Shown here: one piece after another, positions 8,328 through 17,190 of the stretch
Position numbering within the stretch: the stretch's first letter is position 1
Layout of the letters: each line of letters opens with the position of its first letter
NCBI GenBank assembly: GCA_001899855.1
Contig: MKWR01000013.1
Coordinates: forward strand, 229,567-293,566
Source of the DNA: Lysobacterales bacterium 63-13
GTDB lineage: Bacteria; Pseudomonadota; Gammaproteobacteria; Xanthomonadales; Rhodanobacteraceae
Direction: 5' to 3'
Length of the DNA stretch: 64,000 nt
Notes under the pieces: generated by a model
The model's input: only the letters and a program-made list of their open reading frames with translations
Told to the model about the DNA's origin: nothing
The model's database searches: none
Made by a program: the position numbers and the translations under genes

Positions 8328-9404
8328 ATGCGCGACAGCCGCAGCGGCAATGCTTGTCTGCAATCACCCCGCGATGAATTGAACCGCCCCGATGCCGCAG
8401 CCGGACCGCAATGGCGGGCCGGACTCGACGAGGAGTACGCCGATCTCGCCAAGCGCCTGGAAACTCTGGTCCCGTGTCTCGAGATTCCCTTGCACCTGGC
8501 CTGGATCGACGCCATCCAGCGGCTCAAGCGCGAGCGTGGCGCGCTGATCATGGCGCACAGCTACCAGTCACCCGAGATCTTCCACGGTGTCGCCGACATC
8601 ACCGGCGATTCGCTGGCATTGGCCCAGGCCGCCGCCACCTGCGACAGCGACCTGATCGTCATGTGCGGCGTCAACTTCATGGCTGAAAGCACCAAGCTGC
8701 TGGCTCCGCACAAGCGCGTTCTGATCCCGGATCCCGAAGCCGGTTGTTCCCTGGCCACTTCCATCACCGCCGCCGCCGTGCGCGCCTTGCGCGCACGGCA
8801 TCCGGGCGTGCCGGTGGTCAGTTATGTCAACACCACGGCCGAGGTCAAGGCTGAATCCGACGCCTGCTGCACCTCGGCCAATGCCGTGCAGATCGTCGAG
8901 GCAATGGGTACCGACAAGGTCATCTTCCTGCCTGACCGCTATCTCGGCAATTGGGTGGCGACGCAGACCCGGGTCGAACTGGTGCTGTGGAACGGCACCT
9001 GCGAAGTGCATGAGACATTCACCGGACACGAGGCGCGGCATACCCGCGAAACCTTTGGCGCAAAACTGGTCGCGCATCCCGAATGCTCGCCGGAGGTGCT
9101 TGCCGAAGCCGATTTCGTCGGCTCGACCACGGCAATGGGACGCTGGCTCGAACGCGAACAGCCGACGCGCGTGGCCATGATCACCGAGTGTTCGATGGCC
9201 GACAATTTGCGCAATCGATTTCCACGCATCGAGTTCATCAAGCCCTGCAACCTTTGTCCGCACATGAAACGCATCACCCTGCCGAACATCCACGCCTGCC
9301 TGCGTGACCTGCGCCACGAGATCCACATCGATGCGGCCGTGGCGACACGCGCCCGCGCCGCACTCGAGCGCATGCTCGCGGTGGGTCGACAGGAACACGT
9401 TTAA
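8328..9404 (+). CDS. nadA: Quinolinate synthase
   Basis: 358 residues from ATG 8328; a TTG at 8304 would add eight. NadA condenses iminoaspartate (from NadB) with dihydroxyacetone phosphate to quinolinate for NAD. The three [4Fe-4S] cysteine regions are visible: 'MCGVNFMAES', 'NGTCEVHETF' and 'CNLCPHMK'. So are 'MAHSYQSPEI' for substrate binding and 'DFVGSTTAMGRW'. The TAA overlaps the ATG of nadB by one base, so the two are translationally coupled and their products act consecutively. An FNR-like box lies upstream. nadC is not in the window. Confidence 0.95.
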   Translation: MRDSRSGNACLQSPRDELNRPDAAAGPQWRAGLDEEYADLAKRLETLVPCLEIPLHLAWIDAIQRLKRERGALIMAHSYQSPEIFHGVADITGDSLALAQAAATCDSDLIVMCGVNFMAESTKLLAPHKRVLIPDPEAGCSLATSITAAAVRALRARHPGVPVVSYVNTTAEVKAESDACCTSANAVQIVEAMGTDKVIFLPDRYLGNWVATQTRVELVLWNGTCEVHETFTGHEARHTRETFGAKLVAHPECSPEVLAEADFVGSTTAMGRWLEREQPTRVAMITECSMADNLRNRFPRIEFIKPCNLCPHMKRITLPNIHACLRDLRHEIHIDAAVATRARAALERMLAVGRQEHV

Positions 9405-10867
9405 TGCCTGCACGGGCGCCGATCGTCGTGGTTGGCAGCGGCATTGCCGGGCTGTGCACTGCGCTGGCGGCCGCGCCGCGCCCAGTCGTGCTGCTCAGTC
9501 GCAAGGCCCGTGGCACGGACAGCGCAAGCGTGCTTGCCCAGGGTGGCATCGCCGCGGCGATTGGCCCCGGTGACAGCATCGAAAGCCATGTTGCCGATAC
9601 CCTGGCCGCCGGCTGCGGGCTCAACGATGTGTCGCGCGTGCGCATGCTTGCCGCCGCGGCTCCGGCGGCGATTGAATGGCTGCAAGCGCAAGGCGTGGCA
9701 TTCGATCATGCCGAGGGCACCCTGAAACTCGGTCGCGAAGGCGGCCATCGTTTCGCCCGTATCGTGCACGCCGGTGGCGATGCCAGCGGAGAGCGGATCA
9801 GCGCGGCACTGTCGGCGGCGGTTGCCGTCGCCGCGCATGTCGAGTGGCGCAGCGACGTCGACGTCGATGCACTGCTCATGCAGGGCAATCGCATCAGCGG
9901 CGTGCGCATCAATGCCGGTGGACACGCGGAGTCGATCGCCAGTCCGGCCGTGGTTCTGGCAACCGGTGGCATCGGCGCCTTGTTCGCGCGCACGACCAAT
10001 CCCGAGGCTGCCGAAGGTTCCGGGCTTGCCCTGGCGATTGCCGCCGGCGCGGAAGTCCGTGACCTGGAATTTGTCCAGTTCCACCCGACCGCTCTCGATC
10101 TCGACAGCCATTCCCTGCCGCTGGTCACCGAGGCACTGCGCGGTGCCGGTGCGCGACTGCTCGACCCGGACGGCAAGCCGATCATGGAAGGCTTGCATGC
10201 GCTGGCCGACCTGGCTCCGCGTGACGTGGTCGCCCGCCGTGTCTGGCAGGTGCGCAAGGAACAAGGTGCGGTAATGCTGGATGCGCGCAATCTCGATATC
10301 GACTGGCCACGGGCGTTCCCGACCGTGCTCGCCACCTGCCTGCGGCATGGCCTTGATCCGCGCCGCATGGCGATTCCGGTGACTGCCGCCGCGCATTTCC
10401 ACATGGGCGGCATCCGTACCGATGGCGATGGCCGCAGCAGTATTGGAGGCCTGTACGCCGTCGGTGAAGTCGCCTGCAACGGCCTGCACGGCGCCAATCG
10501 CCTGGCCAGCAATTCACTGCTTGAGTGTGTGGTCACCGGTCGTCGTCTCGGCACACACCTGGGCGCTTGCATGGATTCCGAGGCCATTGAAGGCAGAACG
10601 CAGGCAATGGCAATTGGCAGCGGTCTCGATGCTGCTGAACTGAGCCTGCTGGGTGACACGCTGTGGCGCACGGCAGGCCCGTTGCGTTGCGGCGCGGGCC
10701 TGGCCGAAGGTCTGCGCATGCTGGAGCCCCTGCTTGCCCGCGGCTGGCAGGCGCGTCTCGCTTGCCAACTGTTGCTGGCGGCCAGCAAGCGTGCGCACAG
10801 CATCGGCGCGCATTGGCGTGAGGATGCCGAAAACGCGGTCAGCGTCGCCGCACCCATCGCCGCCTGA
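9404..10867 (+). CDS. nadB: L-aspartate oxidase
   Basis: 487 residues, somewhat short for the family because the C-terminal helical region is compact. FAD-binding GxGxxG is 'VVVGSGIAGL' near the N-terminus. The flavoprotein fingerprints 'SVLAQGGIAAAIGPGDS', 'EFVQFHPTAL', 'AAHFHMGGIRTD' and 'GLHGANRLASNSLLE' follow in the usual order. It oxidises L-aspartate to iminoaspartate, using oxygen or fumarate, and hands it to NadA. It is the second gene of a nadAB operon (one-base overlap). The VOC gene starts 18 bases later and may be co-transcribed. Confidence 0.95.
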   Translation: MPARAPIVVVGSGIAGLCTALAAAPRPVVLLSRKARGTDSASVLAQGGIAAAIGPGDSIESHVADTLAAGCGLNDVSRVRMLAAAAPAAIEWLQAQGVAFDHAEGTLKLGREGGHRFARIVHAGGDASGERISAALSAAVAVAAHVEWRSDVDVDALLMQGNRISGVRINAGGHAESIASPAVVLATGGIGALFARTTNPEAAEGSGLALAIAAGAEVRDLEFVQFHPTALDLDSHSLPLVTEALRGAGARLLDPDGKPIMEGLHALADLAPRDVVARRVWQVRKEQGAVMLDARNLDIDWPRAFPTVLATCLRHGLDPRRMAIPVTAAAHFHMGGIRTDGDGRSSIGGLYAVGEVACNGLHGANRLASNSLLECVVTGRRLGTHLGACMDSEAIEGRTQAMAIGSGLDAAELSLLGDTLWRTAGPLRCGAGLAEGLRMLEPLLARGWQARLACQLLLAASKRAHSIGAHWREDAENAVSVAAPIAA

Positions 10868-10885
10868 GCCAGGGAGCGTCCCGCC

Positions 10886-11302
10886 ATGGCAAGCGGCCCG
10901 CACGAACTGCACGATGCCAAAGCGTGCAGCCATCTGATCCTGTATGTGGCGGACCAGGCCCGCAGCACGCAGTTTTACCAAAGCGTGCTGGGCGCGCCGC
11001 GTCTCGATGTTCCCGGCATGAGCGAATTCGACTTGCCCGGAGGCGCCGTGCTCGGCCTCATGCCGGAAGCCGGGATCCGCAGGCTGCTGGGTCCCGTCCT
11101 GCCCGATCCGGCGGCCGCGCAAGGGATACCGCGCGCCGAGCTTTACCTGCTGGTGGCCAATGCCACGGAGTTGCACCAACGCGCCCTCGCCGCTGGCGCA
11201 GTCGAGCTGAGTCCGCTGTCCTTGCGCGACTGGGGCCATCGTGTTGCCTATGCGCTGGATGCCGATGGCCACGTGCTCGCCTTCGCCTCACTGCCTGTTT
11301 GA
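10886..11302 (+). CDS. VOC (glyoxalase/bleomycin-resistance fold) protein
   Basis: 138 residues. 'ACSHLILYVADQARSTQFYQSVLG' near the start and 'HRVAYALDADGHVLAFA' at the end are the paired beta-alpha-beta-beta-beta modules of the vicinal oxygen chelate fold, closest to the general glyoxalase-like group. GGGAG precedes the ATG. It follows nadB by 18 bases. The metal site and substrate cannot be assigned; the family spans lyases, dioxygenases and drug-binding proteins. Confidence 0.8.
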   Translation: MASGPHELHDAKACSHLILYVADQARSTQFYQSVLGAPRLDVPGMSEFDLPGGAVLGLMPEAGIRRLLGPVLPDPAAAQGIPRAELYLLVANATELHQRALAAGAVELSPLSLRDWGHRVAYALDADGHVLAFASLPV

Positions 11303-11437
11303 ATCCGGGCGCGATGTTCACGCGCCCGCTGCTGATGCACGTCAAGGCGGAAGTTGCGCCACGCACGCACACTGCCGCGCAGCGGTCCGCCGGTATGGGT
11401 GCCAGATCACTTGTCGAACGCTGATTCCGATACGACC

Positions 11438-12907
11438 ATGGCTTATCACGACCTGCGCGCCTTCCTCGAACGACTTGAACTGAACAAGGCGCTGCTGCAC
11501 GTCAGCGATGCAGTCGATCCGGTGCTTGAAAGCACGGCTTTGTGCCTGCGTTCGCTGCGTGCCGAAGGCCCGGCACTGATGTTTGATTCGATGATCGGCT
11601 CGCCGCACGCGATGCTCGGCAACCTGTTTGGCCACCGCAAGCGCATCGAAGCGGCGCTGGCCGGACGCCCGCTGTCCTCCTTGCGCGAGCTAGGCGAATT
11701 GCTGGCATCGATCAAGGAACCGCGCTGGCCATCCAGCCTGCGCGGGGCGCTGTCAACCTGGCCGGAGCTGGCGCAACTGGCGCATGTCGCCCCGCGCACG
11801 CTCAAGGATGCCGCCTTCCTCGATGAGGTCGTGCATGCCGACGAGGTCGACCTGTCGCGCCTGCCGATCCAGAAATGCTGGCCGGGAGACGTCGATCGCC
11901 TGATCACGCTTGGCATGGTCATCACGCGCGGCACGCGACAGCCACGACAGAACATCGGCATCTACCGGCAGCAGCCGATTGCGCGCAATCGCGTGATCAT
12001 GCGCTGGCTGCCGCATCGCGGCGGCGCGCTCGACTACGCGGACTGGTGCCGGGCGCATCCGCAGCAGCCATTCCCGATCATGGTTGCGATCGGCGCCGAT
12101 CCGGCGACCTTGCTCGCCGCCGTCGCGCCGGTGCCGGACACCTTGTCGGAATACGAATTTGCCGGCTTGTTGCGCGGCGAGCGCACGCGCATCTGGCACA
12201 GCGCGCTGACCGGACTGGATGCGCCGGCGGGGGCGGAAATCCTCCTCGAAGGCTTCATCCATCCCGGCGATGTCGCGCTGGAAGGGCCATTTGGCGACCA
12301 CACCGGTTACTACAACGCGCAAGCGGAGTTTCCGGTGATGACCATCGAGCGCATGTCGCTGCGCCGCAATGCCATTTACCACGGCAGCTACATGGGCCGT
12401 GCGCCATTTGATGAACCCTCGGTGCTGGCTTTGGCGCTGAACGATCTGTTCGTGCCGATCCTGCGCCGCGTGTTTCCCGAGATCGTCGATTTCCACCTGC
12501 CCGCAGCGGCCTGTTCGTATCGCCTCGCCGTGGTTTCCATCCGCAAGCAGTACGCGGGACACGCGCGCCGCGTGATGATGGGCATCTGGTCGTACCTGCG
12601 CCAGTTCACCTACACCAAGTTCGTCATCATCACCGACGAGGACATCGATGTTCGCGACTGGTCACAGGTGCTGTGGGCGTTGTCGACACGGGTCGACCCG
12701 GCCCGCGACAGCATGCTGGTCGAAGGCACGCCAATCGACTATCTCGATTTCGCCGGCCCGGTCGCCGGCATCGGCTCGAAACTCGGCATCGATGCCACCA
12801 ACAAATGGCCAGGTGAAACCAGCCGCACCTGGAGCCAGCCGATCCAGCCCGATGCGGCGGTCGACAAGCGCGTCGAGGCGCTGTGGCAGCGCCTCATGCA
12901 GGCCTGA
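11438..12907 (+). CDS. ubiD: UbiD, 4-hydroxy-3-polyprenylbenzoate decarboxylase (prFMN enzyme)
   Basis: 489 residues from ATG 11438 (E. coli UbiD has 497). The frame is open upstream, but this start gives the family N-terminus 'MAYHDLRAFLERLE'. Recognisable UbiD stretches are 'QKCWPGDVDRLITLG', 'QNIGIYRQQ', 'LEGPFGDHTGYY' and 'GIGSKLGIDATNKWPGE' near the C-terminus. The enzyme uses prenylated FMN (from UbiX, not in the window) to decarboxylate the ubiquinone ring precursor at the inner membrane. It is a further ubiquinone gene about 7 kb from ubiUVT and stands alone, 135 bases after the VOC gene. Confidence 0.93.
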   Translation: MAYHDLRAFLERLELNKALLHVSDAVDPVLESTALCLRSLRAEGPALMFDSMIGSPHAMLGNLFGHRKRIEAALAGRPLSSLRELGELLASIKEPRWPSSLRGALSTWPELAQLAHVAPRTLKDAAFLDEVVHADEVDLSRLPIQKCWPGDVDRLITLGMVITRGTRQPRQNIGIYRQQPIARNRVIMRWLPHRGGALDYADWCRAHPQQPFPIMVAIGADPATLLAAVAPVPDTLSEYEFAGLLRGERTRIWHSALTGLDAPAGAEILLEGFIHPGDVALEGPFGDHTGYYNAQAEFPVMTIERMSLRRNAIYHGSYMGRAPFDEPSVLALALNDLFVPILRRVFPEIVDFHLPAAACSYRLAVVSIRKQYAGHARRVMMGIWSYLRQFTYTKFVIITDEDIDVRDWSQVLWALSTRVDPARDSMLVEGTPIDYLDFAGPVAGIGSKLGIDATNKWPGETSRTWSQPIQPDAAVDKRVEALWQRLMQA

Positions 12908-12922
12908 TGCGTGGCGAGCCAC

Positions 12923-13375
12923 TCAGTCTTCGCGGTGCACGACCGCGTTGATCTCGCCCTCCGCCGACAGCGAGTTGGAGATCAGGCAAGTCTTTTTTGC
13001 CTTGAGCAAGGCCTTCAGCGCCGCTTCCTCATCCGTGCCGGGCGGGACGTGCAGATCCACGCGCATGCTGTAGTGGGTGAAACGGGTCACGCCATCGACG
13101 CGATCGAGCTTGGCTTCCACGTTGCAGCCGATGCGTGTCCAGGCGAGTCCGCCAACGCGGGCAATCGCGCGAAAGCTGAGCAGGTAGCAATCGGCGATTG
13201 CACCCACCAGCAAGGTCTCCGGCGACCAGGCATTGCCCGGGCCGCCGAATTCGGCCGGTGGCCAGCTCTGCAGCGCATCGAGGCCGGCCGAGGTCAGGGT
13301 CACCGCGCCCTCGCGTGCGGCATTCCCGGCAACACGGTAGATATGTGGAAATGCTTGCATGTTTGTGCTCCGCAT
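12923..13375 (-). CDS. OsmC/Ohr family peroxiredoxin-like protein
   Basis: 150 residues. The two redox cysteines of the OsmC fold are present, C63 in 'IADCYLLSF' and C130 in 'KKTCLISNS'. The order and spacing fit the 'SACxxx OsmC-like' group rather than classic Ohr. Members reduce organic hydroperoxides in the cytosol. ATG at 13375 or, five codons on, at 13360. It converges on ubiD, with only 15 bases between the stops. An FNR-like palindrome (13425-13438) lies upstream between this gene and the divergent cdd. Confidence 0.85.
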   Translation of the reverse strand: MRSTNMQAFPHIYRVAGNAAREGAVTLTSAGLDALQSWPPAEFGGPGNAWSPETLLVGAIADCYLLSFRAIARVGGLAWTRIGCNVEAKLDRVDGVTRFTHYSMRVDLHVPPGTDEEAALKALLKAKKTCLISNSLSAEGEINAVVHRED

Positions 13376-13424
13376 GGATGGATGAAAGGCCTGCCTACGC
13401 TATCGGCAGCGCCGGCGACCCGGG

Positions 13425-13438
13425 CTGATCCAGGTCAA
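13425..13438. promoter_or_regulatory. FNR/ANR-like box between osmC-like gene and cdd
   Basis: CTGAT-CCAG-GTCAA, two mismatches from TTGAT-N4-ATCAA. It sits between divergent starts, about 50 bases from the OsmC gene and 66 from cdd, so it could serve either. Pattern match only. Confidence 0.4.
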
Positions 13439-13503
13439 GCTCCGCAGCAAAGGGCCGCGGCAGCGCTGCTAGAATCGTCTCCGGCACAGCTGTACGGAAA
13501 TCG

Positions 13504-13929
13504 GTGAAAACAATGCATGAGAGTGATCTTGGCGACCTGCGTGAACAGGCGGAACGTGCATCGCGACAAGCACGTGCGCCCTACTCCGGATTGTTTGTCG
13601 GTGCAGCATTGCGCTCGGCCAGTGGTCAGATCCATCGCGGCTGCAATGTCGAGAACGGTGCCTTGCCGCTGGGCAGTTGTGCCGAGCGCGGGGCGATCGC
13701 CGCCGCCGTGCTGGCCGAAGGCCCGGATTTCGGACTGGTCGAAATCGCCGTGGTGGCGAAGACGGCCGATGGCACCGTGCAAGCGGTTTCACCCTGCGGC
13801 GCGTGTCGCCAGTTGATCGCCGAATCCGGCCCGGCCGCCCGCATCGGCTTCCATTCCACCAACAACGCCTGGGTCATCGCCACCAGCGCCGAGTTGCTCC
13901 CCTACGCCTTTGTCCTGCCGGAATCCTGA
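13504..13929 (+). CDS. cdd: Cytidine deaminase (small homotetrameric type)
   Basis: 141 residues from a GTG at 13504; ATG 13513 is the alternative. The zinc site is complete: C59 and catalytic E61 in 'SCAERGAI', then C98 and C101 in 'SPCGACRQ', with the substrate-binding 'CNVENGA' before it. It deaminates cytidine and deoxycytidine to the uridine forms. The gene converges on deoD, the two coding ends overlapping by 28 bases (13902-13929). This places nucleoside deamination beside nucleoside phosphorolysis, although on the other strand. Confidence 0.93.
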   Translation: MKTMHESDLGDLREQAERASRQARAPYSGLFVGAALRSASGQIHRGCNVENGALPLGSCAERGAIAAAVLAEGPDFGLVEIAVVAKTADGTVQAVSPCGACRQLIAESGPAARIGFHSTNNAWVIATSAELLPYAFVLPES

Positions 13930-14645
13930 GCTTCGTCTTCCCGCCTCAGCAAGCTTTCCAGCGCCAGTTCCGCCATGCGTGCGAGGCCATGTTCGCGCTG
14001 GTCGGCGGCCATGTGCTCATCGCGCTGCAGGTGGTCCGTCATCGTCAGTACCGAAAGTGCCTGGATGTTCTCGCGCATGGCCACGCCGTACAGCCCGGCC
14101 GATTCCATTTCAATGCCGCAAATGTGATGCCGCGCCAGCAGCGGCAGGATGTTGGCGTCACCATCGTAGAAGCAGTCGGTACTGAACACATGGGCAACGC
14201 GCACGGCCATGCTGCTGCGTCGGGCCTGTTCGTGCACGGCCTGCAGCAAGGCGAAATCCGCGCACGCGGCCAGGTCATGGCCACCGAAATGCAGGCGATT
14301 GAAAGCGGAATCGGTGGAAGCTGACTGCGCGAGCAGCAAGTCGCCGATGGCGACATCGCCAATGCCGCCGCAAGTGCCGACGCGCACGATGCGCCTGACC
14401 CGGTAGCTGCGTGCCAGCTCGGTGGCGTAGATCGCGCACGAGGGAATGCCCATGCCGCTGCCCATGATCGTCACCGGCATGCCGCGATAACTGCCGGTGA
14501 AGGCGAGCATGTTGCGGCGCGCGCTGACCTCGCTGCAGTCATCCAGGAACATCTTGGCGATATGCCGGGCGCGCAGGGGATCGCCTGGCAACAGCACGGT
14601 TGGCGCGATGCTGCCGAGCTCGGCGGCGATATGCGTGGTACTCAT
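13902..14645 (-). CDS. deoD: Purine-nucleoside phosphorylase DeoD
   Basis: 247 residues, hexameric bacterial type. 'LLPGDPLRARHIA' holds the phosphate-binding Arg/Gly region, 'GSGMGIPSCAIYATEL' and 'RVGTCGGI' the ribose/phosphate site, and 'GIEMESAGLYGVA' plus 'SVLTMTDHL' the ribose and base contacts with the catalytic Asp. It converts purine (deoxy)nucleosides plus phosphate to base plus (deoxy)ribose 1-phosphate. It is the last gene of deoC-A-B-D. Its ATG overlaps the deoB stop by four bases (14642-14645), and its 3' end overlaps cdd. Confidence 0.95.
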   Translation of the reverse strand: MSTTHIAAELGSIAPTVLLPGDPLRARHIAKMFLDDCSEVSARRNMLAFTGSYRGMPVTIMGSGMGIPSCAIYATELARSYRVRRIVRVGTCGGIGDVAIGDLLLAQSASTDSAFNRLHFGGHDLAACADFALLQAVHEQARRSSMAVRVAHVFSTDCFYDGDANILPLLARHHICGIEMESAGLYGVAMRENIQALSVLTMTDHLQRDEHMAADQREHGLARMAELALESLLRREDEAQDSGRTKA

Positions 14646-15865
14646 GCAGGTGTCTCGCTGATTCGACGCAGGAAGCTGTGGCCTTCGGCAAGCGCGGGCA
14701 GGCCCAGATGGCTGGCCATGCTCTGGCCAATGTCGGCAAAGCTGTCACGTCGGCCAATCGCGCGGGCGGCAATGCCCGGCCCCGAAGCCAGCACCGGAAT
14801 GCATTCGCGGGTGTGGTCGCTGCCGGGGAAGGTCGGATCACAACCGTGGTCGGCACTGAGCACGAGCAGGTCGTTGCGACGCAAGCGGCGACGCAGGCGC
14901 CACAGGCGCACGTCGAACGCTTCCAGCGCGCCGGCATAGCCGAAGACATCGCGCCGATGCCCGTAGACACTGTCGAAATCGACGAAGTTGGTCGCGATCA
15001 TGCTGCCATTGCGAGCCTCGTCCATGGCCAGCAGGGTGGCATCGAACAAGGCGTCGTGGCCATTGGCATGCACACTCCGGCTGATGCCGCGCGCGGCGAA
15101 AATATCCGAGATCTTGCCGATTGCGATCACCTCGTTGCCGCTTTCGACGACGGCATCGAGCAAGGTCGGTGCCGGAGGCGGCAGCGAGTAGTCGTGGCGA
15201 TTGCCGGTGCGCTTGAAGTCATCCGCCGAACGGCCGACAAACGGGCGTGCGATGACGCGGGCGATATTGAATGGGGCGAGCAGGCGGCGGGCTATCTCGC
15301 ACACCGCATACAGGCGTCCAAGTCCGAAGCGGTGTTCGTGGGCGGCGATCTGCATCACCGAGTCGGCCGAGGTGTAGACGATCGGACAACCGCTGTCGAG
15401 ATGCTGCTCGCCAAGACGCTTGAGGATTTCGGTTCCCGAGGCATGGCAGTTGCCGAGCACGCCCGGCAGGCCGGCTTCCTCGATCAGGGCCTGCAGCAAT
15501 TGCGGGGGGAAGCTGTTCTCGGCGTTTTCAAAATGTCCAAAAGGTTGGCTGACGATGACCCCGGCGGTTTCCCAGTGACCGGACGGTGTGTCCTTGCCGG
15601 CAGCGCGCTCGCAGGCAAAGCCCCACACGCCTTCCGGCACCGGCAGATCGGCAAAGCCTGCCGCCACCCGGCCTTGCGCGGCGGCATGCGCATGCGGCAG
15701 GCCGAGACGACTTAGGTTCGGCAAGCGCAACGGTCCGCGCGCTGCGGTGGCACAGGCGGCGGCAATATGACCGAACGTATCCGCACCCTGGTCGCCCCAA
15801 TCCGCAGCATCCGGTGCCGCGCCGACGCCCAGTGAATCAAGCACGAGCCAGATGACCCGGCTCAT
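14642..15865 (-). CDS. deoB: Phosphopentomutase DeoB
   Basis: 407 residues. Alkaline-phosphatase superfamily metal site: the N-terminal 'WLVLDSLGVGAAPDA' (D10), the phosphorylated Thr in 'GKDTPSGHWE' (T93), and 'VDFDSVYGHRRD' and 'DHGCDPTFPGSDHTRE' carrying the C-terminal Asp/His ligands. It interconverts (deoxy)ribose 1- and 5-phosphate, linking DeoA/DeoD products to DeoC. It overlaps deoA upstream and deoD downstream by four bases each (ATGA), a sign of coupled translation. Confidence 0.95.
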   Translation of the reverse strand: MSRVIWLVLDSLGVGAAPDAADWGDQGADTFGHIAAACATAARGPLRLPNLSRLGLPHAHAAAQGRVAAGFADLPVPEGVWGFACERAAGKDTPSGHWETAGVIVSQPFGHFENAENSFPPQLLQALIEEAGLPGVLGNCHASGTEILKRLGEQHLDSGCPIVYTSADSVMQIAAHEHRFGLGRLYAVCEIARRLLAPFNIARVIARPFVGRSADDFKRTGNRHDYSLPPPAPTLLDAVVESGNEVIAIGKISDIFAARGISRSVHANGHDALFDATLLAMDEARNGSMIATNFVDFDSVYGHRRDVFGYAGALEAFDVRLWRLRRRLRRNDLLVLSADHGCDPTFPGSDHTRECIPVLASGPGIAARAIGRRDSFADIGQSMASHLGLPALAEGHSFLRRISETPA

Positions 15866-17190
15866 GCCCGCACTCCTGGCCGATGCCAGCGCAGCAGCGG
15901 TGGCAGCGCAGGTGCTTCCTCATCGATGCGGAATGCGCCCAGCACGCGCTCGGCGACCGACTCGGCCATTGCCGGCGTGCGCGCATGGACGATCGCCAAA
16001 GGCTGCCCCGCGGAAACCGTTGCGCCAAGATCGAGCACGGCGGACAACCCCACGGCGTGGTCGATTGCCTGCCCGGCCTGGCTGCGCCCGCCGCCCAGCG
16101 CCACCACGATCTCGCCAAGTCCACGCACATCGATTTGGCCGACAAATCCGGCGCGCCTTGCATGGATGGCCTGTTGCACCGGCGCCTGCGGCAACCAGGC
16201 ATCGATATCCGCAAACAGTGAACGCGGCCCGCCCAGCCCAGCCACCATGCGCTCGAAGCGTTCGGCCGCCGCTCCTGATTCAAGGGCGCGCAGGATCGCG
16301 CCGCGCGCCGTGTCCTCGTCGCTGGCGAGTCCGCCCATCTGCAGCAAGGCCGCGGACAAGGCGATGCTCAACTCGAGCAGGCGCGCACCACCGCCGCGTC
16401 CGCTCAACAGATCAAGCACCTCGCGCAGTTCAAGCGCATTGCCGGCACTGTTGCCGAGCACCTGGTGCATGTCGCTGATGGCCGCGCGCACCTGCATGCC
16501 GCTGCCTGCCGCCGCATCCAGCAGGCGATCGGCCAGATCCCGCGCCGCGTCTTCATGTGCAAGCTGGGCGCCGCTGCCGACCTTGACATCAAGCACCAGC
16601 GCCTGCGCACCACCGGCCAGCTTCTTGGAAAGGATTGATGCAACCATCAAGGCCGGCACATCGACCGTTGCGGTGACATCACGCACCGCATACAGGCGAC
16701 GATCGGCGGGTGCCAATGCATCGCTTTGACCGACAATCACGCAGCCCGCATCGGCCAGCACGGCGCGCATGCGCGCATCGACCGGATTGATCGTGTAGCC
16801 GGGAATGCTTTCGAGTTTGTCGAGGGTGCCGCCGGTATGGCCGAGGCCACGTCCGGAAATCATGGGCACGTAGGCACCGCAAGCGGCCAGCAAGGGTGCC
16901 AGCAGCAAGCTCGTGCAATCGCCCACCCCGCCGGTCGAATGCTTGTCGAGCAGTGGTCCGGGCAGATCGTCCCAGCGCAGGCGTGATCCGGAATCGCACA
17001 GGGCGAGGGTCAGCGCGCGGGTTTCCCCGGCGTCCATGCCACGCCAGGCCACGCTCATGGCAAATGCGGCAATCTGCGCATCGCACCATGAGCCATCGGC
17101 AATGCCGTTGGCGATCGCCTGCACTTGCCGCGCGTCGAGGCGTTGGCCTTCGCGCTTGTGGCGTATCAGCGCCGCCGCATCGGCAGCCAT
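15862..17190 (-). CDS. deoA: Thymidine phosphorylase DeoA
   Basis: 442 residues from ATG 17190, which shares its A with the TGA of deoC. A longer open frame to 17358 runs inside deoC and is ignored. 'KHSTGGVGD' (residues 83-91) is the phosphate-binding signature of the family and 'SGRGLGHTGGTLDKLESI' follows. The N-terminal helical domain ('ALIRHKREGQRLDARQV') and the C-terminal small domain are both present. It splits thymidine and deoxyuridine to base plus deoxyribose 1-phosphate. Confidence 0.95.
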   Translation of the reverse strand: MAADAAALIRHKREGQRLDARQVQAIANGIADGSWCDAQIAAFAMSVAWRGMDAGETRALTLALCDSGSRLRWDDLPGPLLDKHSTGGVGDCTSLLLAPLLAACGAYVPMISGRGLGHTGGTLDKLESIPGYTINPVDARMRAVLADAGCVIVGQSDALAPADRRLYAVRDVTATVDVPALMVASILSKKLAGGAQALVLDVKVGSGAQLAHEDAARDLADRLLDAAAGSGMQVRAAISDMHQVLGNSAGNALELREVLDLLSGRGGGARLLELSIALSAALLQMGGLASDEDTARGAILRALESGAAAERFERMVAGLGGPRSLFADIDAWLPQAPVQQAIHARRAGFVGQIDVRGLGEIVVALGGGRSQAGQAIDHAVGLSAVLDLGATVSAGQPLAIVHARTPAMAESVAERVLGAFRIDEEAPALPPLLRWHRPGVRA

